From the NCBI GenBank assembly GCA_030681895.1, contig JAUXRI010000163.1, forward strand, positions 1-58,277: a stretch of DNA of 58,277 nt, given 5' to 3'. Positions 24,476 through 33,711 of this stretch are shown here, in pieces (within the stretch, counting starts at the first letter, position 1; every line of letters starts with the position of its first letter). The notes beneath the pieces were generated by a model, which saw only the letters and a program-made list of their open reading frames with translations, was not told the DNA's origin and did no database searches. The DNA is from Myxococcales bacterium. GTDB lineage: Bacteria; Myxococcota; Myxococcia; Myxococcales; Myxococcaceae. A program made the position numbers and the translations under genes.

Positions 24476-26881
24476 TCAGCGCGCTCCGGTGCGGCGCCGA
24501 CGGACTCCGGCGACCATCAGGAGCACGGCGCCGAGCGCCAGACCGTCGACCTGCTGGCAGCCACACGACGGCGGCACCTGCTGCTGACCGCCAACTCCAG
24601 CATCACCCGACAGCGAGCCAGCGTCGGAGGTGGTGGTGCCCGCGTCGGTGATGGTGACTCCTGAATCGGCCGTCGTGCCTGCGTCCGCGATGGCACCTGC
24701 ATCGGCCGTCGTGCCTGCGTCCGCGGTGGCACCTGCATCGGCGAGCGTGCCGGCGTCCTCGGTGGTTCCTGCATCGGCGAGCGTGCCGGCATCGAGCACT
24801 CCGCCATCGTCGTCGTTGGGGCGGGTTCCCGCGTCTGCCTGAACGATGATGGCGTTCGCCCACAGCCGCGCCTCGAGGAAGAGGTCGCTCGAGGACAGCG
24901 CGGTGTTGTGCACTTCGATGGCGAGGAAGTTGTCGCCCGTGCGCAGCAGCGACGCGGCACCGGGAAGGTTGAAGACTTCGGCCACGCCCGACTCGTGGGC
25001 GCTCGCGAGCGTCTGGTGGCTCTGATTGGCGGCGACGTTGCGGCGGGCGACCTCCTGCCCGTTGAGGAAGGCGACGAAGCCGTCGTCGTAGTCGACCTCG
25101 AGCGTGAGCCCGCGCACGTCGGCCGGCTCGACGAAGAGGTCGAACTCGAAGCGGGTGAAGAGCGTCGCGGCGGAGCCCATCGTCACCGTCGTCACGAGGC
25201 CGGCTTCGCCGTAGCCGATGGGTTGGCGCCCGAGTGCCCAGAGCGAATCATCGAAGGCGAAGCCGCTCCAGGCGGCAGGCGGCGCCGTCGCACCGACCAG
25301 GTAGCGCAGCGGCGTGGTTCGACCGACGAACTGCACGCCGCCGTCGGGAGCAGGCGCAACGCCAGCATCGACGACCCCTGCGTCAGTCACGCCCGCGTCA
25401 CCCGCGACGACGTACGGCACCGCAGCCATCGCGAGCGTGTTGGGTGGCGTCGCGCGGTCAGCCACCATCGTCGCGGTGAGCGTGTACGCCGCCGGAGCGT
25501 GCGCTGCCGTGGTGAGCCGCACCGTGCGTCGATCGGTTCCGAGCACCGCCGAGGTGACGGCGATGGGCGGCGAGATGCTCCAGGCTGCGGGCCGCTCTGC
25601 GCTCGATGGCCCGGTGCCCGCCTGCACAGGCTCGTCGAACACCGCCTCGACCTGGGTGGGCGTGACGGCGCGTGCAGCCACCAGCGCGGGCGGCCTCGTG
25701 TCGGCGCCCTTCGCCAGCTGAAACACGTCGACTGCCGAGCCATCGTCCTTGAGGAAGTAGCCGTGCGCGACGTTGCCCGAGAAGTCGACGACGCTCGTGC
25801 CCAGCACGCCGCCGAGCTGAAACGCCATCATCGGATGCGTAGGGTTCGCGAGCGCGCCGGACTGCCCGGCGGTGCCGCTGACGACGTAGAGCGTGCCGGT
25901 CGTCGGCGTTGGCTTCGAGTAGTTCGCGGCGTCGTTCTGCACGATGGCGTTCTGCCTGAGCAGGTACGTGCGCTCGTAGACGTGGCTGTGGCCGGCGAAG
26001 ACGAGGTCGACCCCGGCCGCCTCGAGCACCGGGAGGATGTTCGCCTTCACCGAGGCGCTGTCGGTGTGCGTGCCTCCCGTGTACGGAGGTACGTGAAACG
26101 CGACGATCTTCCAGGTGGCGGTGCTGGCCGCGAGGTCTGCCGCAGCCCACGTCATCTGCGCCGAGCCCGCGCTGTACGAGTTGACGTGCGTGTCGAGCAC
26201 CACGATGTGCGCGTTCGCGTAGTCGAACGAATAGTAGAGCTCGGTCGAGATGGGGTTGTTGGCGGGCGTGTGGAACGCGTCGATGAACGGGCGGCCGAGC
26301 GGGTCGAAGCCGACGTCGTGGTTGCCGATGACGGGCCAGATGACCATTCGCCGCGAGAGCTCGGCGTACGGCCGGAAGAACTTCGGGTCGTAGTCCTGCG
26401 GCGCGCCGTCGGGGTAGATGATGTCGCCGAGGATGAGCGAGAGCGCAGCGTCGTTGAGCGCGCCGGCCATGCGTTGCGCCACGCGAAGCTGACCTGACGT
26501 CGCGGTCCCCGAGTCACCCCACGCGAAGAGCCGGAACGCCTCGACGGTGCCCGCAGGCGGGTGCGTGCGAAACCGGTACGACGGCCCGCTCGCGAGCGTC
26601 ACGCCATCGAGCTCGACGGCATACTGATAGCGCGTCGAGGGCATCAGCCCGGTGAGCCGCAGCACGTGCTCCGTCGCGGCGACGGCCGTCACCACCGTCT
26701 GGTTGAGCGCCTGGCCCGCGAGCCCGTACCGGATACGCCCGAGCCCGGCCCGGTCGGTGCGGAAGACGACGGTGATGGCCGTCGGCGTCGCCAGCTGCAG
26801 GTAGGGCCCCCGCGTCAGGCTCTGCGCAAAGCATGGGGCAGCGACGACGGTGACCAGGAGCATCCACAGGCGTGCGTGCAC
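24476..26881 (-). CDS. Purple-acid-phosphatase-like surface protein, MYXO-CTERM-like tail
   Basis: An 801-residue exported protein (signal peptide to about residue 20, GTG start). An N-terminal fibronectin-like domain (about 22-108) precedes a metallophosphoesterase domain with metal ligands in WGDSG (D123), LGDIIYPDG (152-153), IGNHDVG (186-189), AFHVPPY and FAGHSHVYER (297-300), the layout of purple acid phosphatases. A bacterial Ig-like region and a jelly-roll region (VDYDDGFVAFLNGQEVARRN) follow. Then comes a linker of ADAGTT-type repeats and a tail with SCGCQQ, a hydrophobic helix and RRRR, resembling MYXO-CTERM sorting signals. It is probably anchored at the surface and hydrolyses phosphoesters. 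Confidence 0.88.
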   Translation of the reverse strand: MHARLWMLLVTVVAAPCFAQSLTRGPYLQLATPTAITVVFRTDRAGLGRIRYGLAGQALNQTVVTAVAATEHVLRLTGLMPSTRYQYAVELDGVTLASGPSYRFRTHPPAGTVEAFRLFAWGDSGTATSGQLRVAQRMAGALNDAALSLILGDIIYPDGAPQDYDPKFFRPYAELSRRMVIWPVIGNHDVGFDPLGRPFIDAFHTPANNPISTELYYSFDYANAHIVVLDTHVNSYSAGSAQMTWAAADLAASTATWKIVAFHVPPYTGGTHTDSASVKANILPVLEAAGVDLVFAGHSHVYERTYLLRQNAIVQNDAANYSKPTPTTGTLYVVSGTAGQSGALANPTHPMMAFQLGGVLGTSVVDFSGNVAHGYFLKDDGSAVDVFQLAKGADTRPPALVAARAVTPTQVEAVFDEPVQAGTGPSSAERPAAWSISPPIAVTSAVLGTDRRTVRLTTAAHAPAAYTLTATMVADRATPPNTLAMAAVPYVVAGDAGVTDAGVVDAGVAPAPDGGVQFVGRTTPLRYLVGATAPPAAWSGFAFDDSLWALGRQPIGYGEAGLVTTVTMGSAATLFTRFEFDLFVEPADVRGLTLEVDYDDGFVAFLNGQEVARRNVAANQSHQTLASAHESGVAEVFNLPGAASLLRTGDNFLAIEVHNTALSSSDLFLEARLWANAIIVQADAGTRPNDDDGGVLDAGTLADAGTTEDAGTLADAGATADAGTTADAGAIADAGTTADSGVTITDAGTTTSDAGSLSGDAGVGGQQQVPPSCGCQQVDGLALGAVLLMVAGVRRRRTGAR
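24640..24810 (-). repeat. Repeat encoding (L/T/I)ADAGTT units
   Basis: Near-identical 18-base units encode TADAGT, LADAGT and IADAGT in tandem, forming an acidic, flexible linker between the phosphatase body and the C-terminal sorting-like tail. Boundaries are approximate because the unit degenerates at both ends. Confidence 0.7.
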
Positions 26882-26960
26882 GGGCGCAGCCTCTCATTCC
26901 GTGGAGGCCAGAGCCATCGCTCGACGAAAGAGCGTCGACACCTCGGCGCATGACGCGTAG

Positions 26961-28025
26961 GTGCCGGTGACCGTGTTCCTCGACCTGCACCGTCACCTCG
27001 AGGGCTCTCACAGCCCGGCAGCGCTCGCGAGGGTCGCCCGGGCTCACGACCTGCGCACGCCGTTTTTCTTCGACCCGCAGCGACAGGCGTTCCGCTCCGA
27101 GGCCGAGCTCAGCGTCGCGCTCACCATGTCGGGCCCGTCGGACGACGCGTCGGTCTTCTACCGATGCATCGTGCTCGCACGGCAGGCGTACGTGAGCGTC
27201 GCTGCGATTCGTGAGCTCTCGGTCGCGGCGTTTCAGGAAGCGGCGGCTGACACCGATGGGTTCGAGCTGCGCATCAGCCTCTTCTCGATGACGCGCACGC
27301 TCCTCGAGAACCTGGGCCAGCAGTGGCGTCAGGTGGCGCCGCAGGTCTTCGCCGAGCAGTACGCGAGACCGGTGTTGCTCGCGGTGCTCTCGGCGCGTGA
27401 CGAGGTGGCCGCGGCGACGAAGAAGCCGATGGTGGTGCGGCTGGGTCTGTCGCGCACGTGGGAGAGCGGCCCCCACTACGAAGCGCTCGCCGACGTCGTC
27501 ATCGAGCACGCAAAGCAGCTGGTCGGCCTCGACGTACTGGGCATCGTGCCGCCGCCCGACACCGAGCCGATGCCTGAGGGGCTGGTTCAGCTCATCCACC
27601 GGCTCCGCCCGCACCTCAGCGACCTCACGATTCACGCCGGAGAGTTCGCGGGCCACGGCTCCATCGACCGCGTGATGGAGCTCTCGCCGCGAGGCATCGG
27701 CCACGGCGTGCACGCGCTCGAGAGCGACGCGACGCTGGAGCGGCTGGTGAAAGACGGCGTCACGCTCGAGGTCTGCCCGACGAGCAACCGGCTCCTGATT
27801 CCGTCGGCGCTCGCGAAGCTGAAGCAGGCGCGTGGCGGGCTCGAGCCCCTGCCCGCGCTGCAGCAGTGCCACGTGCACTGCATCCTCGGCAGTGACGACC
27901 CGACCCCGATGGGCACCGGCTTCAAGAACGAGCTCGCGGTCGCGAAGGGCCTGGGCGTCGACCTGGTGAAGCTCGAGGCCGACATGAAGCGACGCTGGCG
28001 AGAGATGACCGGCCAGTCGCTCTGA
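26961..28025 (+). CDS. Adenosine-deaminase-family hydrolase
   Basis: A 354-residue TIM-barrel amidohydrolase of the adenosine/AMP deaminase family. The N-terminal metal motif is LDLHRHLEGS (H10, H12). Further matches are TIHAGE (His and catalytic Glu), GIGHGVHA and the two Asp in LGSDDPTPMG; ending helices are present, so the protein is full length. The substrate could be adenosine, adenine or another aminopurine or nucleoside; the family cannot be resolved by eye. The start is a GTG at 26961, with another GTG three codons on. No signal peptide, so cytoplasmic. Divergent from the phosphatase gene. Confidence 0.85.
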   Translation: MPVTVFLDLHRHLEGSHSPAALARVARAHDLRTPFFFDPQRQAFRSEAELSVALTMSGPSDDASVFYRCIVLARQAYVSVAAIRELSVAAFQEAAADTDGFELRISLFSMTRTLLENLGQQWRQVAPQVFAEQYARPVLLAVLSARDEVAAATKKPMVVRLGLSRTWESGPHYEALADVVIEHAKQLVGLDVLGIVPPPDTEPMPEGLVQLIHRLRPHLSDLTIHAGEFAGHGSIDRVMELSPRGIGHGVHALESDATLERLVKDGVTLEVCPTSNRLLIPSALAKLKQARGGLEPLPALQQCHVHCILGSDDPTPMGTGFKNELAVAKGLGVDLVKLEADMKRRWREMTGQSL

Positions 28026-28052
28026 CGTCTCCGTCGTGCTTGAAGTCGCGCC

Positions 28053-28655
28053 ATGGCCGACCCACGAGAGTTCTGGAATCACCGCTACGCGATGCCCGGC
28101 TTTGCCTACGGCACCGAGCCCAACGACTTCCTTCGCGAGCTCGCGCCGACGCTGAAAGGGCCCGTGCTCTGCCTGGGAGAAGGCGAAGGCCGCAACGCGG
28201 TGTTCCTCGCCCAGCGCGGCCTCGACGTCACGGCGGTCGACCTCTCGGCCATCGGGCTCGAGAAGGCCTCGAAGCTCGCCACCGAGCGCGGCGTCACCCT
28301 CACCACGCAGGTGGTCGACCTCGCCGACTTCGACCTGGGGACGTCACGCTGGGGCGCCATCGTCTCCATCTGGTGCCATCTGCCCGAGTGGGTGCGCGCG
28401 AAGGTGCACGCTGGCGTGAAGACGGCGCTAGTGCCGGGCGGCGTCTACGTGCTCGAGGCGTACACGCCGCGGCAGCTGAAGTTCGACACCGGCGGGCCGA
28501 AGAACGCCGAGCTCCTCTACGAGCCAGAGGCCGTGCGCACCGAGCTCGCCGGGCTGACCCTCGAGCGCTGCGTCGAGCAGGAGCGCGACGTCTCGGAAGG
28601 TGACTGGCATCGCGGGAAGAGCGCCGTGCTGCAGGTGCTCGCGCGCCAGCCGTGA
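28053..28655 (+). CDS. Class I SAM-dependent methyltransferase
   Basis: A 200-residue Rossmann-fold methyltransferase. It has the opening typical of TehB/thiopurine-like enzymes (FWNHRYAMPGFAYGTEPNDF), motif I VLCLGEGEGRNAVFLA, the acidic residue after strand 2 in VTAVDLS, and LVPGGVYVLEAY for motif III. The substrate is not evident. It begins 27 bases after the deaminase stop, and its own stop overlaps the next start in a GTGA. Confidence 0.87.
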   Translation: MADPREFWNHRYAMPGFAYGTEPNDFLRELAPTLKGPVLCLGEGEGRNAVFLAQRGLDVTAVDLSAIGLEKASKLATERGVTLTTQVVDLADFDLGTSRWGAIVSIWCHLPEWVRAKVHAGVKTALVPGGVYVLEAYTPRQLKFDTGGPKNAELLYEPEAVRTELAGLTLERCVEQERDVSEGDWHRGKSAVLQVLARQP

Positions 28656-29050
28656 CGCTGCTCTCGTTTCGTCACGCCGAGACCGGCTGCTCGCTCGTCA
28701 TCGATGACGACGGGCGCGTGGCGTACGCGTTCTTGCGCGGGCCCGACGACGACATCATCGGCGACGTATGGCTCTACAACCGGGTGCCATGCCTCGAGCC
28801 ACCCGACTGGACGGACGCGACGCAGGCGCCGTTCCTCAACCCCACCTCGATGGCGCGCGAACTCGATGGGCCGGCGCCGACGACGAACGAGCTCACGGTG
28901 GTGTGGACGCTCGACGGCGTCTTGCTGCTCGCCGACGTCCACCTGCGAGGAGCGCTGCTCGCGCGCCTCTCACCCGGCAGCGCTCCGGGGTGGAACGTGC
29001 TGGCCCGTGAAGCAGGGCCGTGCGCGCTTCCGTTTCCCGACGAGCCGTAA
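28652..29050 (+). CDS. Hypothetical protein
   Basis: A 132-residue soluble protein starting at a GTG that overlaps the methyltransferase stop by four bases. It has a beta-strand-rich pattern (CSLVIDDDGRVAYAFLRGPD, later VVWTLDGVLLLADVHLRGAL) and no signal or membrane segment. I do not recognise the family. Coupling with the methyltransferase suggests a shared role. The gene ends three bases before the convergent large helical protein. Confidence 0.65.
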   Translation: MTLLSFRHAETGCSLVIDDDGRVAYAFLRGPDDDIIGDVWLYNRVPCLEPPDWTDATQAPFLNPTSMARELDGPAPTTNELTVVWTLDGVLLLADVHLRGALLARLSPGSAPGWNVLAREAGPCALPFPDEP

Positions 29051-29053
29051 GGG

Positions 29054-31630
29054 TCAGCGCTCGTCCACCGTCGTGAAGAACGGGAGGTTGACGTCATCGG
29101 CGTCACGGCCCTCGAGGTCCCACTTGTCGTAGACGTCACCGGCAGTCTGCTGAAAGACCCAGTCGAGCGTGTCGAGCCGCTCGTCGAGCTGCGCACGAAT
29201 CTCGTCGGGGCTCAGGCCATCGAAGCTGGCGGCGCTGGTGAGGTACGCCAGGTCGCTGATGGTGCGGTCGAGCCGGCCCAGGTCTTCCCAGCTCATCGAG
29301 ACGATCTTCTTCTGCATGTCGTCGACGAACTTCACGGCGTCGGTGCCGGTGAGCCCGTAGGCCGCCGCGGCGCTCCAGGCCATCTGCACGGCGTACGCGC
29401 TCTTGCCGTCGTCGTTGGTCGGCAGGTTTTGTTGCGCTTTGAGCGCACCGAGAAACTGGTCGCGGCTCAGGCCCATGGTGCCCAGCGCCGAGAGGTCGAC
29501 GAGGCTCCCGCCGGTGAGCAAGTCCCGGTTGGCCTGACTCACGCCCGCCGCCGAGAGGTACTTCTCGCGGTCTTCCTGGCGCTGCTCCCGTTCCTCGTTG
29601 CCGTTGATGATGCCGCTGACGAGCCCGCCGACGCCCTGAATGATGGTGCCGATGGTGCCGAGAATGCCGTCGACGGCCGTGCCGAGAATGGGCACCACGC
29701 CCGCGACGTCGCCGATGAGGTTGATGACGGTGCCGACGGTCGCGATGGCGTCACCTGCATTGCCGCCGTTCATCAGCTTGCGAATGTCGGCCGCGAGCTG
29801 AACACCATCGACCGCGAAGCCGACGAAGGGCAGATACTTCGAGAGCAGCTCTGCACCCTTCGCGGCGCCGACGAGCTTCTGCGCGCGGCCCAGCGTACCG
29901 AGCACTCCGGCCGTGAGCTCGAGGCCACCTTCCACCGCCGACAGGGACGCTTTGAGCTTGTCGAGCCCGTCGGTGGTGTTGCCCGCCTTCACGATGGAGC
30001 TGACGACGCCGAACACCGCGAGCGCCTTGCCGAGCTTCGACTTGTCGTCCCAGCCGTCGGTGAGCTTGTCGAGGCGCAGGGCCGTCATGATCTCCTGGCC
30101 GGACTTCCCGGAGGCGAGGAGGTCGGTGACCTTGTCGACGGTGTCGATGGCCGCGCTGAGCTGGCCCGGGAGCTTCGAGAAGTTCTTGCCCAGCGACTTG
30201 ATCGACTTGAGCTGAGCGAGCAGCTCGTCCATCGAGCCGTCGATCAACGCCTTCGACTGCGCGTTGCCGAGCGCAGGCGCGAGCACGTCGTCGGCGAGCC
30301 GATCTTCGAGCTTCCCGTCTTTGTTGAGCGCGTCGAAGAGGGCCTTGTTCTCGGGCCTGCCGAGGCGGTCGACGAAGTCGATGGCCTCCTTCGCGTGGTT
30401 CGGAGAGGTGGCGAGCGCCTGCACGCCCTGCATGAGCAGCTCGGCGGCCTTCGTGTCACCACGAGCAGCGGCAGCCTCGAGCGCGGGCCCGTTGTTCTTC
30501 ATCGACGAGCTCAGCGCGTTCTCGGCCGCGGCGAACTCGTCCTTCACCTTCTTGTTCTTCTCGTCGGCCCAGAAGGCGTCGGCGTACTTCTGCCGCTCGG
30601 TGGGCGTCATGCCCGGCCCGAGCTCCGCGAGGTCCTGGCCCAGCTTCGCCTCGAGCTTCGCGTACTCCTCCTGCGCCTTGCCGTAGGCCTCGACGGGACC
30701 CTTGATGGCGTCGAGCGCGGCGTTGCCGACCTTCTCGGCGCTGGCCGTCTTCCCCGTCTTCACCAGCTGGGCCTGCACGGCGAGCGCGAGGTCTGCGCCA
30801 GCGCCCGCCTTGATGGCGGCCTCGAAGCCGTTGTCGAGGTTGCCAATCTTCATGGTGGTGCCGCCGCGATACGACGTCTCGGTGACGGCCGCGGCGAGCT
30901 GCTCCGCGACCTGCTGAGTGGCCTCGGGCCCAGCGAGCTTCGCGGCGTGCGAGAGCGAGGTGAGCGCTTGCTCGGCGTCATCGGAGTCGCTGCCCATCAG
31001 GTCCTTCGCGACCTTCTCGATGACGGGCTTGCTGGCCGCCACGAGCTTCGCCGCGTCGGCCTGCGACATCGTCATCGCCTGCTTCTCGAGCTCGACCATC
31101 GCGGCCTTCGCGCCGCCCGACTCGTACGCGTCAGAGACCTTTTCGACGGCCGCGTCGACGGACGTCGTCGAGTTCCCTGTGACGGCGCTCGCGGCGGTCG
31201 TCGCGCTCTTCGGCGTCAGCCCATCGAGCTCGGTTCGGTAGGCAGCGACCTGGGCATTGAGCGCCTTCGCGTCGTCGCCACCGAGCCGCCTCGCCGTGGC
31301 GCCGAGGTTGGCGATGCTCTGCTGGAGCACCTGCCGGTACTCCGTCGCGCGCTCGGTGCGCTCGGTCTGGAGCTCGCGCCGCATGCCCGGGTCGAGGGCC
31401 TTCTTCGAGAGCGTGCGGTCGAGGTTGACGAGTTCCTGCTTCACCACGTCGGGCGTGCGCGTGGTGGACGGCGCCTTGCCCGTGAGGACAGCGGCTCTCG
31501 CGCGTGCGGCCCCATCGGCGGTCAGCGCGCTGCGGCTCGAGTGCCCGACCCGCGGCGGCGGAAGAATCGGCTTCGTGACGGGCCGTGCAGCGGGCGCAGG
31601 ACGGCGGGGATCATCGATGCGGCGAACCAT
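29054..31630 (-). CDS. Large helical protein with glycine-zipper-like hydrophobic tract
   Basis: An 858-residue protein, start ATG at 31630 behind GGAG. The N-terminal 45 residues are Pro/Arg-rich with no signal peptide. Residues about 50-610 are Ala-rich helices with many Lys/Glu heptad-like stretches. A tract at roughly 620-700 is strongly hydrophobic with spaced Gly (IATVGTVINLIGDVAGVVP, then LGTIGTIIQGVGGLVSG), followed at once by a charged NEEREQRQEDRE stretch and a further helical C-terminal domain of about 150 residues. The layout is reminiscent of pore-forming or glycine-zipper proteins, but no known family is recognised. How it leaves the cell, if it does, is unclear. Confidence 0.75.
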   Translation of the reverse strand: MVRRIDDPRRPAPAARPVTKPILPPPRVGHSSRSALTADGAARARAAVLTGKAPSTTRTPDVVKQELVNLDRTLSKKALDPGMRRELQTERTERATEYRQVLQQSIANLGATARRLGGDDAKALNAQVAAYRTELDGLTPKSATTAASAVTGNSTTSVDAAVEKVSDAYESGGAKAAMVELEKQAMTMSQADAAKLVAASKPVIEKVAKDLMGSDSDDAEQALTSLSHAAKLAGPEATQQVAEQLAAAVTETSYRGGTTMKIGNLDNGFEAAIKAGAGADLALAVQAQLVKTGKTASAEKVGNAALDAIKGPVEAYGKAQEEYAKLEAKLGQDLAELGPGMTPTERQKYADAFWADEKNKKVKDEFAAAENALSSSMKNNGPALEAAAARGDTKAAELLMQGVQALATSPNHAKEAIDFVDRLGRPENKALFDALNKDGKLEDRLADDVLAPALGNAQSKALIDGSMDELLAQLKSIKSLGKNFSKLPGQLSAAIDTVDKVTDLLASGKSGQEIMTALRLDKLTDGWDDKSKLGKALAVFGVVSSIVKAGNTTDGLDKLKASLSAVEGGLELTAGVLGTLGRAQKLVGAAKGAELLSKYLPFVGFAVDGVQLAADIRKLMNGGNAGDAIATVGTVINLIGDVAGVVPILGTAVDGILGTIGTIIQGVGGLVSGIINGNEEREQRQEDREKYLSAAGVSQANRDLLTGGSLVDLSALGTMGLSRDQFLGALKAQQNLPTNDDGKSAYAVQMAWSAAAAYGLTGTDAVKFVDDMQKKIVSMSWEDLGRLDRTISDLAYLTSAASFDGLSPDEIRAQLDERLDTLDWVFQQTAGDVYDKWDLEGRDADDVNLPFFTTVDER

Positions 31631-31787
31631 GGTGGACTCCGTCGTGGGCGAAAAATACCGTGACCACTTCGTCATGAAATCGCGCGCAGCGCCAACCCGA
31701 CGCCAGCGGCGTCACCCACGCGTGACAGAGCCTGCCATGAATTCCGCAGCCCGCCTCGGGGCCGCATTCCCCACATCAACGACGACG

Positions 31788-32561
31788 TCAGAGCTGAGAG
31801 AAGTCGGGCTTGCGCTTCTCGAAGAACGCACCGATGGCCTCGGCGACCTCGGGTGACGCGAGCTGCGAGACGAAGAGCGCGCCTTCCTGCTTCATGCGCT
31901 CCTTCACCACGGCCGAGTCCTTCATCAACGCCTTCGACAGCTTCACGGCGGTGGGCGCCCGCTCGGCCAGCTTCTTCGCGGTCTCGAGCGCGCGCGCCAT
32001 CACCTGATCAGGCGCGACGATGGCGTTCACCAGGCCCCACGCGAGCGCCTGCTGCGCGGTGACGGGCTCGCCCAGCAACAGCACCTCGGCGGCGCGCGCG
32101 TGCCCGATGAGCTTCGGGAGCAGCAGCGACGACGCCGCCTCGGGCACCAGGCCCAGGTTCACGAACGGCGCGACGAGCGAGCTGCGTTCGGTGACGTACA
32201 CGAAGTCGCAGTGCAGCAGCATGGTGAGGCCCAGGCCGATGCCCTTGCCGTCGACGGCCGCGATGAGCGGCTTCTCGAACGTGGCGAGCCCGAAGATGAA
32301 GCGGAAGACGGGAGAGTCTTCGCCCGTCGGCGGGTTGCCCATGAAGTCGCCGAGGTCGTTGCCGGCGGTGAACGTCTCGCTCGTGCTGCCGAAGACGACG
32401 GCGCGAACGGTCTTGTCAGCGGCGGCCTCGGCGAGCGCGTCGTTGAGCCGCTCGTACATCGCGACGGTGAGGGCGTTCTTCTTCGCGGGCCGCGCGAACC
32501 GGATGATGAAGGTGGAGCCCTCGCGAGAGGTCTCGATGTCGTTGATGACGGTGGGAGCCAT
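31788..32561 (-). CDS. Enoyl-CoA hydratase/isomerase family protein
   Basis: A 257-residue crotonase-fold protein. It has an oxyanion-hole region (FTAGNDLGDFM), the helix segment AAVDGKGIGLGLTMLLHCDF and LGLVPEAASSLLLPKLIG, which carries a Glu in the position used by enoyl-CoA isomerases. The usual first hydratase Glu is not evident (GKGIGLGLTM), so isomerase or another crotonase reaction is as likely as hydration. ATG at 32561 (MAPTVIND) was chosen over an Arg-rich leader. Probably in fatty-acid or aromatic-acid CoA degradation; no beta-oxidation partners adjoin. Confidence 0.85.
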   Translation of the reverse strand: MAPTVINDIETSREGSTFIIRFARPAKKNALTVAMYERLNDALAEAAADKTVRAVVFGSTSETFTAGNDLGDFMGNPPTGEDSPVFRFIFGLATFEKPLIAAVDGKGIGLGLTMLLHCDFVYVTERSSLVAPFVNLGLVPEAASSLLLPKLIGHARAAEVLLLGEPVTAQQALAWGLVNAIVAPDQVMARALETAKKLAERAPTAVKLSKALMKDSAVVKERMKQEGALFVSQLASPEVAEAIGAFFEKRKPDFSQL

Positions 32562-32625
32562 GGCGGGCCGCTCTACCCGGGCTCTGGCCCGCACGCACGC
32601 CCCCAACGCGTCTTTGGGAAGGTGA

Positions 32626-33711
32626 CTACTCCGAGAGCTCGCAGCCGCTCGAGAAGCCGGTCGCGTCGAAGCTCCGCGAGAGGCCGCCCGTCAACGTCTC
32701 GCCGTCAGGCTTCGCCCACCGCGCCACCACCTTCACGCTGTGCTCGGCGTTGCGCTTCGGGCTGCAGTACTCGAGCAGGTAGAAGCGGTTCGCGCGTGAC
32801 GTCACCTTCGCGGCCACCGCGTCGAACGCCTCGCTCAACGCGGTGGCCTTCGCGACCGGCCAGGCGCCATCGCTGCCCAGCGCGCGCAGGGTCTTCTCGT
32901 CAATCTCTCCACCGAGGCCGACCGTGAAGCGCCGCACCGTGGAGCGCCCTGCCCGCTCGAGCATCTGGAACGTGCTGACGCGCGCGGCCTGGTCGGAGCC
33001 GTCAGTGAAGACGACGAGCGCACCTTCTTTCCACGCGACCTGCGTCTCCTGCGCGAGCACTTCGTCCAGACGGTCCAGCGCCCTCACCACGGCGCCGTTC
33101 AAGTTGGTGGAGTCGTCGACGCAGCGCCAGCCAGCGCAGGTGCGGCGGTCCGTGAAGCCGGAGCAGTCGGCGTTGACGGTGCACTGCTTCGTCTCGAGCC
33201 CCTCGAGCCCGCGCAGCGCGGTGGCCTGGTCACCGGTGAAGTCCACCAGCACCTCGGGGCTCTCGCGCCCGTCGAAGGTGAGAATCGCGAGCCGCTGGCC
33301 GTCGTCGCGGGTGCCGAGCACGGTCCGCACGTAGCGCGCGGCGGCCTCTTTGAGGGCCGCGAAGTCACCGGTGCGGAGCACGCTCCCCGACAGGTCGAGC
33401 AGCAGCACCGAGGCCATGCGGTACTTCTGGCCCTTCGCGCGCACCGCCCGTTTGCTCTCGAGCGCCGACAGCGGCTTCCCGTCTTCCTGCACCTCGAAGG
33501 CGTCGGCGCCGAGGCCCGAGACGGGGCTGCCGTCACAGGTGTCGACTGAGAAGAAGAGCGACACCCGCGCCGGCAAAGCGACCGAGATCGCCTCCTGCCC
33601 CTCGGGCACGTTCAGGGAGAGGCACCGCGCGCCCTGGGTCACGGCCGTCTCACCACAGCCCGCCAATACTGCAAACAGGCCGATTCCCGCGTGTCGCACG
33701 ATGTATCGCAT
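32626..33711 (-). CDS. VWA-domain lipoprotein
   Basis: A 361-residue lipoprotein with a signal ending VLAGC (lipid Cys at about residue 19). A von Willebrand A domain follows, with the MIDAS motif DLSGS at about 106-110 and a later FTDGSDQ, which completes the metal site. An inserted Cys-rich loop (KQCTVNADCSG, TCAGWRC) lies in the domain and probably forms disulfides. The C-terminal residues have two more Cys (EYCSPKR, SGCELSE). It probably mediates protein contact at the envelope. Divergent from the TetR gene. Confidence 0.85.
   Translation of the reverse strand: MRYIVRHAGIGLFAVLAGCGETAVTQGARCLSLNVPEGQEAISVALPARVSLFFSVDTCDGSPVSGLGADAFEVQEDGKPLSALESKRAVRAKGQKYRMASVLLLDLSGSVLRTGDFAALKEAAARYVRTVLGTRDDGQRLAILTFDGRESPEVLVDFTGDQATALRGLEGLETKQCTVNADCSGFTDRRTCAGWRCVDDSTNLNGAVVRALDRLDEVLAQETQVAWKEGALVVFTDGSDQAARVSTFQMLERAGRSTVRRFTVGLGGEIDEKTLRALGSDGAWPVAKATALSEAFDAVAAKVTSRANRFYLLEYCSPKRNAEHSVKVVARWAKPDGETLTGGLSRSFDATGFSSGCELSE

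Noticed and set aside
31788..32561. Assignment of the crotonase-fold protein specifically as enoyl-CoA hydratase
   Set aside because: Only one of the two hydratase Glu residues is evident, so isomerase or another reaction is equally likely.
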